From: Symsagittifera roscoffensis
Taxonomy: Eukaryota > Xenacoelomorpha > Acoela > Convolutidae
Direction: 5' to 3'
Assembly: GCF_963678635.1 (NCBI RefSeq)
Contig: NC_087066.1
Location: 58,980,312 to 59,044,311, forward strand
DNA length: 64,000 bases
Shown: one piece after another, positions 1 through 11,436 of the stretch
Position numbering within the stretch: the stretch's first letter is position 1
Layout: every line of letters begins with the position of its first letter
The notes under the pieces: generated by a model
What the model was told of the DNA's origin: nothing
Database searches by the model: none
Seen by the model: only the letters and a program-made list of their open reading frames with translations
Translations under genes and position numbers: made by a program

Positions 1-712
1 CGTAGTCTGACTGTTCTGTAATGGCAGTATCATCATTTGGATTTTGAGGTCTAAAATTTTTTCTTGCTTGTGAAATTAAGTCTATATTATGTGTGAAATA
101 GTCTATTATAAACCATGCCAAAATTTTTTGTAAGTCATGTTTTGTGTGTTGTGAAACATCGTCTTTAGTGAAATTTTCTTTGATTATATGTAGGAAGGTT
201 GAAAATAAAATAATTTCATGTCTTACTTTTGTATGTTTGGATGTTTCAGTTGGTGAGATACTTTGAAATTCTGTTTTTTCTAATATAGAAATATGGGTAT
301 TTATTATTGCAAAAACTTCGTTAGTGAATATGGAGTTTGCTCTTTGTGAATTATGATATTGTATGCTTTTAATATATTCTAAGAATACTTTTGAAAATTC
401 TAATTCAAGATCGTCTGTTTGAATTACATATTTTCGGTGATTCGGATTTGGTGTGCTGAATTCTATGGTGTAGATTCCATATTGTTGTGTTAAATTACAT
501 ATATCTTTCAGATAATGTTCAATAATTTGTCTTTTGATTTTTACATCTGGGAATTCTGCTTTGCATGGGCTGATTCCGGGTTCAAACAGATTTAAGAGTA
601 AATTCTTGCAAAAATCGTGTTGCCCTCTATTATCGGGTGCATCTATGAGGAAGGGGTAAACCTCTTCTTCTTCATCTGTACTATCGTCACTTTGAGTGTG
701 GCTGTGGCTCAT
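1..712 (-). CDS. Unknown ORF C of a terminal-repeat element, open at window edge
   Basis: An uninterrupted frame runs from ATG at 712 to the window edge, about 237 codons without a stop, so the 3' end is missing. The N-terminus is Ser/Asp/Glu rich (MSHSHTQSDDSTDEEEEVYP). The rest looks helical and is rich in Ile, Asn, Gln, His and Thr, with A/C-biased codons. I see no zinc knuckle, protease, RT or integrase motif. Its start lies inside the end of ORF B (687-1009). It lies downstream of a 409-bp terminal repeat and a long leader on the same strand, so a structural (Gag-like) protein of a retroelement is possible. That is inference from position only. Confidence 0.6.
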   Translation of the reverse strand, partial: MSHSHTQSDDSTDEEEEVYPFLIDAPDNRGQHDFCKNLLLNLFEPGISPCKAEFPDVKIKRQIIEHYLKDICNLTQQYGIYTIEFSTPNPNHRKYVIQTDDLELEFSKVFLEYIKSIQYHNSQRANSIFTNEVFAIINTHISILEKTEFQSISPTETSKHTKVRHEIILFSTFLHIIKENFTKDDVSQHTKHDLQKILAWFIIDYFTHNIDLISQARKNFRPQNPNDDTAITEQSDY

Positions 713-1009
713 TTTTTTGTTTAATGACTGTTAATAGGTAATTATCGATGTGTCTAATTGGTTGATTCCAATTATACAAGTGTACTGGTTTGTGTTTATA
801 TTGCTTTTTTATTCTTTTTTTTCCTCTTTTTGATGAACTTGAAGTTGTTTCTGAATCGGAAAAATATATTTGATCGTGAATGGGACAATTTTTATCAATC
901 GATTCTTTTATTTTGTAGAGTTCATCTAAATTGGTAGCTTCTGATTCTGAAAATGCGTTTCTACTTTTTGAAAATCTTTTTCGTGTGATTTGTCTTTGTT
1001 TGCTTAATA
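687..1009 (-). CDS. Unknown basic ORF B, overlaps ORFs A and C
   Basis: This open frame has no ATG near its upstream end. It begins beside a run of nine A (minus strand, 1010-1018) and ends at TGA 687-689, inside the start of ORF C. It carries two Lys/Arg clusters, including a KRGKKRIKKQYKHK stretch, and an acidic serine patch (FSDSETTSSSS). ORF A could pass into this frame by a shift at the A run. The family is unknown. The basic patches would suit a nucleic-acid-binding or nuclear protein, but nothing in the sequence proves it. Confidence 0.35.
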
Positions 1010-1152
1010 TTTTTTTTTATTGTTAGTCGTTTTGTTCTAATGTATCCAACTGTTTGTGTATGAGGTGTGATTACAAGATCGTATTTTTGGTTATCTATCT
1101 CACAGTTGTGTAAAACGATTGTTTGTTTATTTCCTAGATTTTTGAATGACAT
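961..1152 (-). CDS. Unknown small ORF A
   Basis: A 63-codon frame starts at ATG 1152 and ends at TAG 961-963. It precedes ORF B in another frame and overlaps it by about 50 nt. The A-run at 1010-1018 lies inside the overlap. A +1 slip there would fuse its first ~48 residues to ORF B. Composition resembles ORFs B and C. I recognise no domain. It could also be an exon, since the frame stays open for some codons upstream of the ATG. Confidence 0.35.
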   Translation of the reverse strand: MSFKNLGNKQTIVLHNCEIDNQKYDLVITPHTQTVGYIRTKRLTIKKNIKQTKTNHTKKIFKK

Positions 1153-2403
1153 AAGGTTTAGGATGAGGGATGCAAAAAGTTGTTAGGTAATTTCTATTTT
1201 CTTAAACTGTTAGTCCTTACAATTTTTTGGTTAGCTTAGCCTGGGTCTTTTTGATCAGGGTTGGAGAGAAAAGTATATCGATTCCGAAGAATGATTTTTT
1301 TTACCTTCTCGTGGCTAGTCTAAACTAAGGTGTTAACTTACTTAATCTTACTTAGGGGTAGTGATTGTGTTCAAGGGTTGGAGAATAGTAAATCGATCCA
1401 CAAGGTTCAGGTATAATTAGAACGCAAGTAGTTCGTTAGATACTATTCTAAACTTACTAAGTCTAAGATTTATCCTGGGTCTGGTAAGAGGAGGGTTCAA
1501 GTGAAGGATGAATAACCGAAGTTCTTCACTGTTTATCTTAATTTGAATGGTTAGTTTTATTAAAAAATTTCTTTTAATCTTGGGTCTTTTGGAAGGATTG
1601 GATAGTGAATCGACGTTTGAGGTCGTTAGACACTTGCTAAGTGGGTGGGGGAGAACAAAATTGTTCTTTTCGATCCAAGGATAGGCCTTGATGATCAGGT
1701 TTTAAATTTAGTGAAATAGAAAATTAATTAAGATCCAAGGATAAGCCTTGATGATCTGTTTTTTAAAATTAAGTGAATTTAAGTTTAAAATTGTCTAAAT
1801 TTATCTAAGAAAAAGATTTAGTTTTTTAATGATATTAGTGAGCTTATGATTGCTGTTATGTTTAGGTGATAAAGCTGGGACAACAGATGAATTTATGATT
1901 ACTAACAATGTATTGTCATGCTACTAATTTTTATTTTCATTTTCAATAAATATTTTTCAAACATGTTTTATATAAGAATGCAGAAATTAAGAAAACAATC
2001 TGAGATCTTTTTATCAATCGTTATTGCATATTAATAATTTTGTTTAGCGCCTGAAATGATCATGAAGATTGAGTTCAAAATTTTATGTTTGCAAATGAAA
2101 ATCTAAATTCATTGCTAATAAGATTCTAAATATAAAAGTTTGTGTTGGCTTTTGCCGTACAACCATGAAACTAAATGGTAAGTTTCTACGTAGTCGTATA
2201 TCGTCTCTTGTCCGAGGTCTTCTTCCAATACCGGGTAGTTCTAGTATTGTGCGGAATATCGGCTCTAATCTATTGAGTCGTAGAGACATTTCAATTAAGT
2301 TAATATCGTGTAACATTTTGAAAATGTTTTGTCTAACTTCTAATCTATATTTGGTTAATTCTAAGCTATTAAGGTCTTATTCGAGACTTATGGTCGCACC
2401 AGA
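1153..2403 (-). other. Non-coding leader of the terminal-repeat element
   Basis: About 1.25 kb separates the terminal repeat (2404-2812) from ORF A on the minus strand. I found no convincing coding frame. A 25-bp near-palindromic segment (AAGGATARGCCTTG core) occurs twice, at 1672-1696 and 1732-1756. Next to the repeat, the minus strand reads TGGTGCGACC, which begins with TGG as a tRNA primer-binding site would. I could not match it to a specific tRNA 3' end. Confidence 0.4.
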
Positions 2404-2812
2404 TGAGTTAGGTCCTTGAGGTTAACTCATAGAGTAATTTCGGATAGGGTACACCGTCTGCTCGTCACGCTATCTTATTTTCGGCCGGATAGATTCGTGC
2501 AACTTCTTAGTCCAATACCGATCCTAATCTTACTCTTACACTTTCTAGTCTCAGGGTGTTTAACTAGTCTCTGCTAGGCTCAATAGATCTAGGGTATACT
2601 GGTTTGTTGCGGCTGCTGAAGTTCTCTTGGAGAGACAACTAATTTCTAAGTTAAATTCAAATCTCTCTGGTGCTGAAATTACAAGTAATTTCAGCACTTA
2701 CAAATAAGTGGGTTGTTAGTTAGATGGATCATGATTGGTTAATATTAAATACTTTACAGTGGTAAAATATCTAATTTATCCAATCATAAAATGTAGTTTG
2801 GATCAGGTTCCA
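2404..2812 (-). repeat. LTR-like terminal repeat, copy 1
   Basis: A 409-bp block begins TGAGTTAGG and ends GATCAGGTTCCA on the plus strand, so it has TG...CA ends in either direction. A nearly identical copy lies at 11437-11844 and a diverged copy at 18112-18487. A PBS-like TGG sits just inside it and A/C-rich ORFs follow on the minus strand, so I read it as the 5' LTR of a minus-strand element that leaves the window. The opposite orientation cannot be excluded. Confidence 0.6.
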
Positions 2813-2821
2813 CTCTTCCAG

Positions 2822-3086
2822 GTCATTAAAAAGTCCCTTTGAAAAATTTGGCCAAAAAAGTCGTTTTAATAAATTTTTGGAAAATGTTGACCAAAAAATC
2901 GTATTATTTCGGTGCGCGCTCATCCCTTTAGATATTGGCCTTTAGAAAAATTTTAGGGTCCGTCACCAAAAATGGACATCTCAAAATAGTACAAAGGGGA
3001 TCCCTTTGAGTCGGCAGGCGGTCGAATCCCTGAGGGGGGGGGCGTCCGCCCTCACCGAAGCCACCCCCACCCTAAATCCGCCCCTG
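2822..3086. mobile_element. Truncated hAT-type MITE
   Basis: It shares internal sequence with the MITEs at 19298-19709 and 21744-21981, including the GTCGGCAGG segment followed by CTGAGG. It ends with the same right terminus, CTAAATCCGCCCCTG. The left CAGGGGCGGAT terminus is missing, so it is 5'-truncated. It abuts the terminal repeat at 2404-2812. Confidence 0.65.
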
Positions 3087-3149
3087 ATATTAAGCATCGT
3101 AGATCTATCCGTGTGCGATCACGATTGTTTATTTTTGAATTGCCATTTT

Positions 3150-4740
3150 TTTCTGAGCAGTGTCATTTACTTTGAGCAGAAAATGTACAAATTTTACGTG
3201 TGTGACTTTAAAAATGTGATTGAAGTTTTCAAAATGACTGCTGCAAGGGGGAATGCTTAGCCTTAATTCCGCTTCATCCGAATTGCTTCCGCATTTTAAT
3301 CTAGCAGCGATGGTCAGATGTTAAAGTCATCCTTGTTATGAAAGAAATTTCTTTGCGGAGACATTTGATTAGCCCAAGCCAGCTCGGCGACTAAGTCGAT
3401 ACGGACTGCCTGTAGTCCAAAGAAAAGGTTAAACAAGTTTTTTGTTGCTCGTGGTCTTTGTATTACTTAATTTTCCTGTTCAGGAATTAGATGCTTCACC
3501 AAGGTAAATAGTCCCCTAACTTTTTTTTCACCAACAAAATAAATGATAGAGGGTGCACGGTTTCAAAAACGGCTCAAGTTTGCAACAACCTTCTGCGGCG
3601 TAGAAACCAGAAAAACATTTTTTACAAAAAAAAATTAATTTTTTTTGGTGTTTCAGCAGACCTCAAAAAATGTGCCCCACTTAAACTCCCCACAAGTAAA
3701 TTGCTGTGCATGAAAAATTCTTTTCAGAGGTTTTTCATAAAAAAAATTAAAAGCAGTCTTAAAGACTTTTAAAACAAATTTTTTGTCTATTCGACGGTTG
3801 CGAAGCTTAGAAATTATCAAAAAATTGATTATATTCTTGTATTCTTGGATGAAAAAATTCATCATACTATGAGATAAATTTTGTCACTTTTTCGCCTCTT
3901 GTGATCGCAATTTCACTCAAACAAACAAAACTGCAAGCTAAATTTTAAGTCTATTATGCTATTATGTCTATCAGTTCAGGCCGAGATTTTCACACAAGCT
4001 ATCAAAAACTCACAATAAAGCATTTTATGTTTAAATGCAACAATTAATGTTTATTCTTATAAGTTTAGAAAAACCGAAATCTGCCAAAAAAAGTTTCCAA
4101 CAGCTACACGTTTTGAGGTAAAACATTTTCTAGATTTACGCAAAATGTTACGTTTTTCTACTCAAATATAACACAAAATTTCAAAGCAGAGTTTTAATGA
4201 GTAAATGCTTTCCATATAGGTTTTTGCAAGTTGATGTACGTATGACATTGCACGAAGTTGTTAAACAAAAAGTTTGAAGGATTAGTTTCAATCAACTCAC
4301 ATAATCAATCCATTTAAGTGAGGTTGACCAATTTTTTGGTTTTCTCGAAAGCAGCAGGTTTTAAAATTCTTGATCCACCGCTGTTTTAATTGGAAAAGAA
4401 AACTAATTTTGGTTTTCTTCTCAGTTATTTTGAGTTTTTTTTTGTTTTTCTCAGAAACTTCCGGCGCCACTAAACTTGAAAGCTTTACCAAGATATCTCG
4501 TAGAATGGGGGCGCTCATCAATGCCAAATTACACCATGCCAGAGCTGAAAAAGTGGGCAACACTGACACAAATTTACATTTTTTTGGCACTGTTGAACAA
4601 AATCTTCTTGTTCGGCATTGTTGAGCAGAAAATGTTTTACTGCGAAAGTTGTAGAACTAATCAGCGCAATTGCGCCATTGTGTTTCGAGCTTGCCCATAG
4701 TGAGTAGTTAAAATTCAATTTTGTTTATTTGACGGAATTT
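3150..4740. repeat. Long dispersed repeat, copy 1
   Basis: Parts of this stretch recur in the same order at 10495-11420. Examples are the segment around 3330-3400 (AAATTTCTTTGCGGA...ATTTGATTA) and the TTGGTGTTTCAGCAGACYTC segment near 3645. The short frames inside are not supported as genes. The element class is unknown. Confidence 0.5.
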
Positions 4741-5649
4741 TATCTGGGACCATAGACCATACTTCCAAATGGGGCTTGTTAAGGGATCATAAGTCTGAAA
4801 AAGTAACCGTCGCTCTTCGAATAACTTCCCTGTTTATTAAATACCGTACTTTTAAACACCTAGTCTTTTCACTACATAAAAACTTAAATCCACAACAATT
4901 TAACTCCTATTTTTCCTTTTAACACCTATATTTTAACACCCAGTCATTTCAATAATAAAATTAAAGCTCCAAGAACTCTTTTTCTTTCCTCTAATCACAC
5001 CAAAGATAATCCTGCAATTAACGCACACATCATATTGAAAAACATGCAATAATGATGCTTCCTAAATTACTTATAGACAAGTTCGTAATTTATTTTCAAT
5101 TAGATTTTTCGCCAAACCATTATGATTACTAAAAAAACCTGCTTGTTCTAATTCATAACAATTTGACGTAAAACTTCTGAGAAATATAAAACTCTTAAAA
5201 CCACTTTCTACTGTACTCAAGTGATAAACAAACGCTAACACAATAAACAAATTATGATTCAGCCTTTTTTTCCAACTCGTAGTTTCATCTTTAAAGAAAC
5301 CATTTCCTATAGCGTCCGGCCACGAAATTTATCAAATTTAGCAAAAAAAAAACAAGCTTACCGAAAGTTAGATTTGTTAAATATATCAAACGCATAAAGA
5401 TCGAGCATCTGCCTATACAGAAAACTACGAATTGGTTGGGACACGTGGAGAGCATAATCATGACGTTTCAGCGGGATAATTAGATGCGCGAAATGTCAAC
5501 AAGCGTTTAAAATATCTCAGCAAAATATATGAACCGACTGTCACAGGTGCCAGTGCAGTTTTGTCAGTGATTTTGCCACCCAGTTTGCCGTCCCTACTAA
5601 AAACAAGCTGATCCAAACAGCTGCGCGCACACCTAAGCAGCTAAATGTT
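4741..5649. other. No gene seen
   Basis: AT-rich sequence between a dispersed repeat and the MULE remnant. I see no open frame with coding character and no clear repeat boundary. The last ~100 bp may be the upstream end of the MULE remnant. Confidence 0.4.
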
Positions 5650-6640
5650 AATATGCCACCCAACCCCGTTGCGCGAAATTTCGAGATCCCTGAAATTTCT
5701 GGAAAATTTATCCGGTATGACAGTGGATAAGGTGGTTACAAATAAATCATTCATTTTGTGCTGCGATCCCAAAATGCTGAGAGTTCTGGATGGAAAAGTC
5801 ATTTTTAGGTCAGCCGATGGAAACTTTAAAATTACTCCAAAAATGTTCTATCAACTATATTCAATTCATGTAAGTGCATCTGGCATTGCACCAGCCTGCG
5901 TATACCAAACCGAAAAAAAACCTACGACCGCGTATTGCAGGCGTTAATTGATTTAGCACCCAATTGCCGGGCTGAAAAAGTTTTGTAAGATTTTGCGCAA
6001 GCTGCTCTTCAGTCCTTTCAAAAAAATTCCCCGAAGGAAAATTATTGGGCTGTTTTTTCCATATCTCCCGGAATTGCATGAGAAAAACCAACGAATTGGG
6101 TCTGAAGATGACCTACGAAATGAATCACGTTTTAACGCTGGCCTTAAAAGTGCTGCGTTCACTTGCATTTAAAAAAAAATAAAAGATTGGCACTTCCTAC
6201 GATGTGATTGTTCAGGTAATTTAGAATATATGCGACAGAAGTTGTTTGGAGCCCGAAAAAAGTAAGAAAGTTGACGGGTTGTGCCTGTACTTTGGCTCTA
6301 CTTATTAAAAAAGCATGGTGCCAAACTGTAAAGTTTTGTTCCTACCCTCCTTTTGGAAACAGCGAGATGCGGTTGTGAGTGGAACTGCTATAACAACAAA
6401 TGCTGTCGAAGTATGGTATTTTGGCATTCGAACCTATTTCCGCGGAGCCCACTCGAATATGTGGAAAGTAGTGGGCAGCCTGCAAAAAGATACCTCCGTA
6501 CAAAACCTAATTTTTTCGATGCCTCGAGTGGCCATAAAATCTTAAAAAAGGAAAAATTCCTTGTAATCAATGAAAGAGTGCAAAACATAACGGCCTTTTA
6601 CGAAGAAAAAACTGATTTCTACTTTTTCAGAGCGTAATCG
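5650..6640 (+). pseudogene. Broken MULE-type (FLYWCH-associated) transposase
   Basis: Successive frames match the MULE transposase core in order. They are a segment of the FEIPEISGKFIRYDS type, then a first-Asp block with ADGNFKITPKMFYQLYSIH, a second-Asp block (DFAQAALQSFQK), GCFFHISRNCMRK and a C-terminal block with the Glu in TTNAVEVWYFG. The N-terminal half needs frame changes near 5710 and 5930, plus an in-frame TAA before DFAQAAL. Further shifts occur near 6030 and 6200-6310. All three catalytic acidic positions can still be located, but in different frames, so it cannot make an active enzyme. This class moves DNA transposons and is widespread in invertebrates. No terminal inverted repeats were identified. 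Confidence 0.8.
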
Positions 6641-7079
6641 ACTTTGTAGTAAACCAGTGTAAATTTTGTCTCTTTTTTGTTTATTCTTTCGTTTTAATAA
6701 AATTCAATTTAAATCCTACTTGAACGTTGCCAAACTTTTTTAATTGACATTTCTTTCCAGACTAAACGCCATAAACTAAACGCCATAACTTGACTCAGGT
6801 ACTAGGAAATTAATCTCAAGACAATTACCCTTATTTTCGTGTTGCTAGCTTGGGACTAGGGGCTGGCAAACTCTTTTGAATAAATATACTTGTTTTTTAA
6901 AAGAAGTTGTTAAAAGGTGTTGTTTTTTTATTCGATCAATTTTCGCTGATCAAAATAACAGTTTTCTACGAAAACTTTTTTATACCCTATTGAAGACAAT
7001 GACTTGCTGAAATCAAAATTAAGAAGATAATTTACCTCCGATTATTTTTGTGAATTTTGTGGGCTAGAAAATAGACAAA
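6641..7079. other. No gene seen
   Basis: AT-rich stretch between the MULE remnant and a dispersed repeat. No coding frame and no clear element boundary found. Confidence 0.35.
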
Positions 7080-7365
7080 TTGGCCATGTTCTGGACTAAA
7101 TTATGCAAGCTTTGAATATTTTATTCATTTTGCTGAAAGCGCAACGCGAAATATTTATGCATGGCAAAATTTACCGCACAACAAAAGTGTTCCAAATTGA
7201 ATTGATGCTAGCTTATTAGATCGGTCGTATTAATTTCGTACGACTCATCAATTCACACTTTGATATTGTCCAAAATTTACAGGTTTTCAATATTTTCTTT
7301 TGCCAAAAACTATAGTCGGAACATTCGGGGCTTCACCCTGATATAAAAGCAGTCTTGTTAGTAAA
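7080..7365 (+). repeat. Dispersed repeat R7, copy a
   Basis: It ends with AGTCGGAACATTCGGGGCTTC and a GCAGTCTTG tail. The same ending appears at 7690 and 20877, and inverted near 18782. The body resembles 18782-19090 in inverse orientation (shared TTCTTTTGCCAAAAACTAT and TCCAAATTGAATTGAWGCTA segments). Non-coding, class unknown. Confidence 0.55.
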
Positions 7366-7695
7366 GTTATGGGGGTTTAAAATTTGTAATTTTGGCCAAC
7401 TTGAGGCATTTAACGCGCGATATATTTCGCGCTATTAACGCGTAAGTGGAGATTTAATCCGTCTTAGAAATCGTTCCAAATTGGTTGAAGGAAGCTAGTT
7501 TGCCATAATTGACTGGTTAATAGGAGCAAAACCTATCACTTTGTACTTTAAATGGCGCGTGTGGGGGATGATTATTACAAAAAATTTGATTTAAAAAAAA
7601 AACATTTTTTTTCCCATTTTTTTTTCATGTTATTACTGCACCATAGACCTTAAAAGGCAGTCGGAACATTCAATGCTTCGCCCTGATATGAGCAG
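7366..7695 (+). repeat. Dispersed repeat R7, copy b
   Basis: Shares ATCCGTCTTAGAAATCGTTC, a GGCGTGTGG segment and the AGTCGGAACATTC...GAGCAGTCTT ending with 20545-20877. It follows copy a directly, so the two look like neighbouring insertions or two parts of one element. No coding capacity. Confidence 0.6.
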
Positions 7696-7849
7696 TCTTG
7701 TTTAACTTTAAAACCACATTGAGCTAGAATGATTTGAAAGTTAATATTCGGTATCAGTCGCCAATGCAATTTTTCTGTAGAGTGGTTTTGAATTTTTTAA
7801 GGTGATTCGGTTTGTGATTGATGACAACAGAAATTCGAGAAAAGAATCA

Positions 7850-8140
7850 AAATGAGACTATTCAAAAATCATAGCTTCATTTTGGCTTCTCCAAGAATAA
7901 GTTTAGTATGTGTTAGCAATATTGAAATATTGACCCGGGTTTTTTTTTCAGAAGTTTCATTTCTTTTGGCTGTTTTGCCTTTGTTGCTTCATTTGCTGTA
8001 ATTGTATCTTCTGCTGTTGACTCTTAGTCTGTTGCTTTGTCTGCTGGTGCTTGCAGACAACAAATTTTTTGACAACAAAAGTTAGTGCATTTTGATCGTT
8101 CTAAAAGCTCAGCTCAGGCTTTCAGAATTTATTGAAATTA
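7850..8140. repeat. Dispersed repeat, also at 16610-16860
   Basis: Both loci share, in order, an AATGAGRCTATTYAAAAA segment, a GTGTTAGCAA segment, TTTGGCTGTTTTGCC followed by a T-rich string of GCTTC words, and a region rich in TTTGATCGTT. Identity is moderate. No gene is evident on either strand. Confidence 0.5.
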
Positions 8141-8602
8141 TTGATTGAAAATAATATCAAATTCAATTGGTTATACTGCAAATTCAATTGGTTTTACTAG
8201 TCTTAATTTGGAACGTAAAGTTGAAACTATTTTTCTAATCTATGCTTGCGCGACAGAACTTTGACCAATATACAAAAAAACATACGTAAATTAGTATTTT
8301 TGTTGAAAATTACTTTTTTTTAGGTAGTTTTTTGACATTTAATCATAACTTTATCTGACATATTTGAGTTATTTGACATCATTTGACTCATTTTAACCCA
8401 CATGCACCAAAACAAAAAATTCAAAGTAACCAAGCAATGTGGAGTTTTTTATTGAATAAATATTGATTTTAATCAGCTTTAAGATATATTGATTTAAAAT
8501 TTTTAAAAAATTTAAAAAAGAATTCATTTTGGATCAAGTAAAAATCCTCCCCCCCCCCCCCAAGTAGTTAACATCCTCTCCCCCAATTGAGAAATTGTAG
8601 AA

Positions 8603-8671
8603 AGTTTTAAACGGATTTACAACCTACTGTAACGAATTCTTCTTTAGTAGGTTGTAAATCCGTTTAAAACT
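8603..8671. repeat. Perfect 26-bp inverted repeat, 17-nt loop
   Basis: The left arm at 8603-8628 and right arm at 8646-8671 are exact reverse complements (AGTTTTAAACGGATTTACAA start). They surround a 17-nt loop containing GAATTC. A poly-C run and a CCTCTCCCCC segment lie just upstream. It could be a recent foldback insertion or form an RNA hairpin. No flanking duplication was seen. Confidence 0.8.
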
Positions 8672-8914
8672 GTGTCTTTAAGTTTTTTTTGCATCAGTTG
8701 TTGGACGCGCATTCTATACAGTGTAATTTTGTTCATCTTTTCAATACAAATTATTTTACAGATTAAAGACAGATTTATTTGATTTTTTCGACGATCGGCT
8801 AGCTTGAGTCAACCGGAAATCAAATTATAATGTATGCTTCTAATTTGAACTTCAGCAAGATGTTTGATTTGAAATGAAACTTTCAAGCTTTTGCAGAAAA
8901 AAATTTATTGTTTC

Positions 8915-9120
8915 GCCCACACCGAAGTTTCATGGGTAATAATCGATTATAATGGATTTTCGTTGACTAAAATGTTGTCTATATAATCGATTATCATGTC
9001 AAATTTAGATCACGTAATATATTTTCATTCGATTATGATCGATTATTTTTGTTATTTTGTTGAGACTGACAATGAACATCCAATATAATCGATTATTATC
9101 CATGAGACTTCAGAGCGGGC
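8915..9120. mobile_element. 206-bp palindromic MITE with repeated ATAATCGATTAT
   Basis: The ends GCCCACACCGAAGTTTCATG and its near reverse complement (CATGAGACTTCAGAGCGGGC) form inverted termini. Pairing continues for about 50 bp. The palindrome AATCGATTAT recurs near both ends and in the interior. No coding capacity. Target duplication was not recognisable. Confidence 0.7.
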
Positions 9121-10494
9121 AAGTAGAAATTTTCAAGTTTTTCGTTGATTCGTTATACAAATTTGCTCTACAAAGGTTGAGCTTTAAAATTGCGTGAAGA
9201 ACTCTTGCTTAACTCATTTTTCGTCACCGCGGGAACCTTTCCATCACAACAATTTTTAGCTATCTCACTGAAACTAAGGATATGCGGTAAGCATTTCTCC
9301 TCAAGAACAATTTACGTACAAATTTATTCTCAAATTTATCATCAATTATTTTAACCGAATAAAAATTTGAGTCTTGTGGCTGAAAACTGATTCTTTAAAT
9401 TGGTTTGTATCAAAATTTTGTGCCATTTTCTTGCGTTTGAATATTTTATTGAGGTTGAGCTCCAAATTGGTTAAAAATAGCATAATATAGATTAAGACGA
9501 ATTAAGAAAAAACAGATAGCAGGTGAATATATCGACCCCTTTATATATGCCATTATAGCAATAATTAAATGACTTTAGAGGAGCATGGAAACCAGCAAAT
9601 GTCAGTTAGTATTTTTTACCTTCGAGGACATCTGGCAAAAAATACACAGCTACTTACTTGTCTATTACGCGAACAATATATTATTTTGTAAAAGGAATAA
9701 TCAGGATAAACCTGAAAAAAATTTTGTACTTCAAATCAGAAATTATTTCGTAAGTAATCATAAAATTTTGCCTTAATTTTCATTTATCGACCTGTACGTC
9801 ATGATCCTGAATGAAATCGAAGCTCTCAGCTGCAATTAAACCTTTTTGCAAGGTCAACTTTTCGCGAGCTTAATAGTTTTTTTCTGGCATTTTAGTAACC
9901 TTTATTATAAATATCTAACAAAATTACTCATGTTTTATCATTGTTGTGGGGACGGGTAAAACGATAAAACGACAGGTAATAAAAAGTGAAACTTTAAAAA
10001 TTAAGAATAGAGACAGTTTTTTAATTCGAAAACATATTGAGTCTACTATAGTAATATATGTCTATTTTTAGTTTGATTTATAAAACTAAAATCAAATGAA
10101 GGCCATCAACCATTCATTCTCATTGTGCCACTCAAATTACTTCCAAAATGTATTTTTCTTCTCGCTCTATCTTCTCAACGTCTTGACTATTTGTAACAGA
10201 CGCAGCAAATTGTTTTGAAATGATTTTTTTTTGTGTTTCATAATTAGCTCCCGGCTATATTTCCTCTCCTTTTTATTTTGGGCCTTACTTCAGTGGTAAG
10301 AGTTTTGTCATCCATTTTGTCGTAGAGGATGACACAGGGACCTCTCCAACCGTGGTCAAGGTAGGTTTCGAACACTCGACCTTCGTGTTAATGAATTTTT
10401 ATTTCCTCCAAAGGGTATGAAGGTAAGATGGCCTACTTTTGCTGCTCCTTCTCAAATTATTAAGGTCACCAGGAGCAATTAGGCATAAAAATAA
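9121..10494. other. No gene seen
   Basis: AT-rich, with only short frames that lack coding character. A segment near 10260-10440 resembles degraded element sequence, but I could not pair it with another copy in the window. Confidence 0.35.
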
Positions 10495-11420
10495 GCAATG
10501 TTATCCAACAATTTTAACTTAAAAAAGTGCTCTTGTAGTGATATAACGTGACATATTAAAAGTTCTATTGAAAACTTCAAAATGACTACTGCCTCTTTGA
10601 TGACTAAGTCTCCAATTTTCCAATTCACCCGCGTTGGTTCCGCAGCTTAATCAGATAGCAGTTGGTACAACTCATTCTGATTATTAAAAAAATTTCTTTG
10701 CGGATGCATTTGATTAAGGAAGCGAATTGAAGAGGCGCCTGATTCCATACTGATTGCCTTCTAATGAAAAGGTCACAAGTTTTTTAGCTCGACAAAATAA
10801 TCTCTTCTATCTTTTTTGTAAATTTAAAAGTTCCAATACAGGAGTTTGACACCTATAAAGTAAGTCATAGAGGGTAAGTGAGCACATAAACGCAGTTTTC
10901 GGGTCAAAAGTTTCCAAAGAGGGACCCACAAGACCCTTTTTGGTGTTTCAGTAGACTTCAAAAAAATATTTAGTCGATCTAAAATAGGTTGACAATGTTT
11001 TTAATTTGTTTTTGAAAAAAAACCAAGAAAATTCTGAACCAAATTTGAAAAGAAAAAAAATTGTTTTTCCTCACTGATTTTTCCAGAAGCTTCACCAAGA
11101 TCTTAAAGCTTCCCGAATCTTTATCCCGGGTAACAACAGCGGTTCTCCACGAAGAGCTGAACAGCTCGTATGTTGATCCCTTCCCTTGCGGATAAGTAAT
11201 CTGAACGGCTTACCCGAGATAAGTTTCATAAGATTCATAAGTTTCCGCCAAAATTGTTGTGCCGCCAAAGGTTTACTTCAGTGGTTATCAGCAAAAAAAA
11301 AAAGAAATATCAAAGTCCCCACAACAAAAAAACTTCCCCTACAGTGCCAGTTCATAATTAAAAACCACATTTTTTGAAAAAGTGTCTGAATCCGTTTTTG
11401 CAGTACTGTTATAGATAACG
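10495..11420. repeat. Long dispersed repeat, copy 2
   Basis: Shares ordered segments with 3150-4740, including AAATTTCTTTGCGGATGCAT and TTTTTGGTGTTTCAGTAGAC. It is shorter and ends where the second terminal-repeat copy begins. No gene is supported inside it. Confidence 0.5.
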
Positions 11421-11436
11421 ATACTACAAAGTGTTA

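Noticed and set aside
2083-2419. Frames of 77-84 codons on both strands
   Set aside because: They overlap each other and the terminal repeat, and lack the A/C-rich bias of ORFs A-C.
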